A DNA stretch of 64,000 nt from JAGVSR01 sp964458265 (GTDB lineage: Bacteria > Pseudomonadota > Alphaproteobacteria > Rhizobiales > Hyphomicrobiaceae), in NCBI GenBank assembly GCA_964458265.1, contig CAYWIF010000005.1:1-64000 (forward strand), written 5' to 3'. The position numbers and the translations under genes are program-made. Below are positions 63,614 to 64,000 of this stretch, one piece after another. The stretch's first letter is position 1, and the number at the start of each line of letters is the position of its first letter. A model generated the notes under the pieces. The model saw only the letters and a list, made by a program, of their open reading frames with translations, was not told where the DNA came from and did not search any database.

Positions 63614-64000
63614 TTATCCGGCCTTCGCGGCCAGCCGCGCAATGATGCCGGATAGGTCCTGATTGTCCGCGCGCGCCGCAAACTTCAGCGCCATGCGGTG
63701 CTTCAAAATTGGCTCGGCGAGCGCAATGACGTCGTCGACGGAGGGAGCAAGTCGACCGTCGATCAGAGCTTTTGCCCGCACGGCTAGCATCAGCGCCTGG
63801 CTGGCGCGGGGTCCGGGACCCCAAGCCACATACCGGTCAACTTCGGTTTCTGGGCTGGTACCGGGGCGGGCGGACCGGACGAGAGAAAGAATAGCTTCGA
63901 CCACTTTGTCTGGCACCGGAATCTGGCGCACCAAGCGCTGGATCGAAATCAGTTCCGGTCCAGTCATGACCGTTTCCAGCCGGCGCTCTTCCGTCCCGGT
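63614..64000 (-). CDS. MoxR-family AAA ATPase, C-terminal part
   Basis: The frame stays open to the right edge and gives 128 residues that end the protein. They contain the C-terminal helical lid of MoxR (VDRYVAWGPGPRASQALMLA, DDVIALAEPILKHRMAL). The Walker motifs lie beyond the window. It heads the DUF58/BatA/amidotransferase-like operon. Confidence 0.88.
   Translation of the reverse strand, partial: TGTEERRLETVMTGPELISIQRLVRQIPVPDKVVEAILSLVRSARPGTSPETEVDRYVAWGPGPRASQALMLAVRAKALIDGRLAPSVDDVIALAEPILKHRMALKFAARADNQDLSGIIARLAAKAG

Overview
The window reads as a chromosomal segment of a budding, methylotroph-type alphaproteobacterium of the order Hyphomicrobiales, most likely Hyphomicrobium. 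The best anchor is the 2-hydroxyacid dehydrogenase at 15804-16772, which matches from memory, over most of its length, the glycerate dehydrogenase (hydroxypyruvate reductase) of Hyphomicrobium methylovorum, a serine-cycle enzyme. The dsbA-like/aroQ/accB/accC/aat order, an RNase E with an acidic insertion, bactofilins, intracellular PHA depolymerase and a TTAA-N7-TTAA (CtrA-type) site fit the same group. I saw no rRNA, tRNA, insertion sequence, prophage or CRISPR array.

Layout. 1-14161: a Wzx/Wzy-type exopolysaccharide locus holding glycosyltransferases, a flippase, an acyltransferase with a SGNH domain, a polymerase/ligase-type membrane protein, a WcaJ/PssY-type initiating phosphotransferase, a Wzc-like copolymerase, an outer-membrane beta-barrel and a short Wza-like lipoprotein. 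14162-14427 is an AT-rich divergent control region. 14428-20445: a methyltransferase, hprA, a patatin-like phospholipase, tadA, a pseudouridine synthase, rsmD and a bactofilin. 20528-30855: mutL, pgi, aat, accC, accB, aroQ, a DsbA-like protein, an M48 protease and an M15-type peptidase. 31273-41160: RNase E, a murein amidase, PBP1A, prfB with its programmed frameshift, thiS and a coiled-coil protein. 41463-49733: a NodU/TobZ-type carbamoyltransferase, an MBL hydrolase, small secreted proteins, a CoA-transferase with an extra C-terminal domain, a DUF3592 protein, pyroglutamyl peptidase, a second bactofilin and a small membrane protein. 49793-57366: a compact possible small-peptide unit, an OpgC-type acyltransferase, thiC under a TPP riboswitch, a TetR regulator, a zinc-phospholipase-C-like/DUF4332 protein and phaZ. 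57567-64000: a MoxR-DUF58-BatA/DUF4159-amidotransferase-like operon that runs off the right edge.

How it fits together. The left third can be read as one export pathway: WcaJ-type initiation on undecaprenyl phosphate, glycosyltransferases for extension, Wzx flipping, polymerisation, length control by the Wzc-like protein, and exit through a short OPX lipoprotein paired with a separate beta-barrel. A perfect CtrA-type box between the two glycosyltransferase operons suggests cell-cycle control, which would suit a polar adhesin or holdfast-like polymer. The middle is mostly housekeeping: translation, mismatch repair, fatty-acid initiation and the cell wall. The less understood parts are the degenerate P-loop of the Wzc-like protein, the orphan carbamoyltransferase, the CoA-transferase fusion, the small-peptide unit near 49.9 kb and the right-hand MoxR/BatA-type membrane operon.
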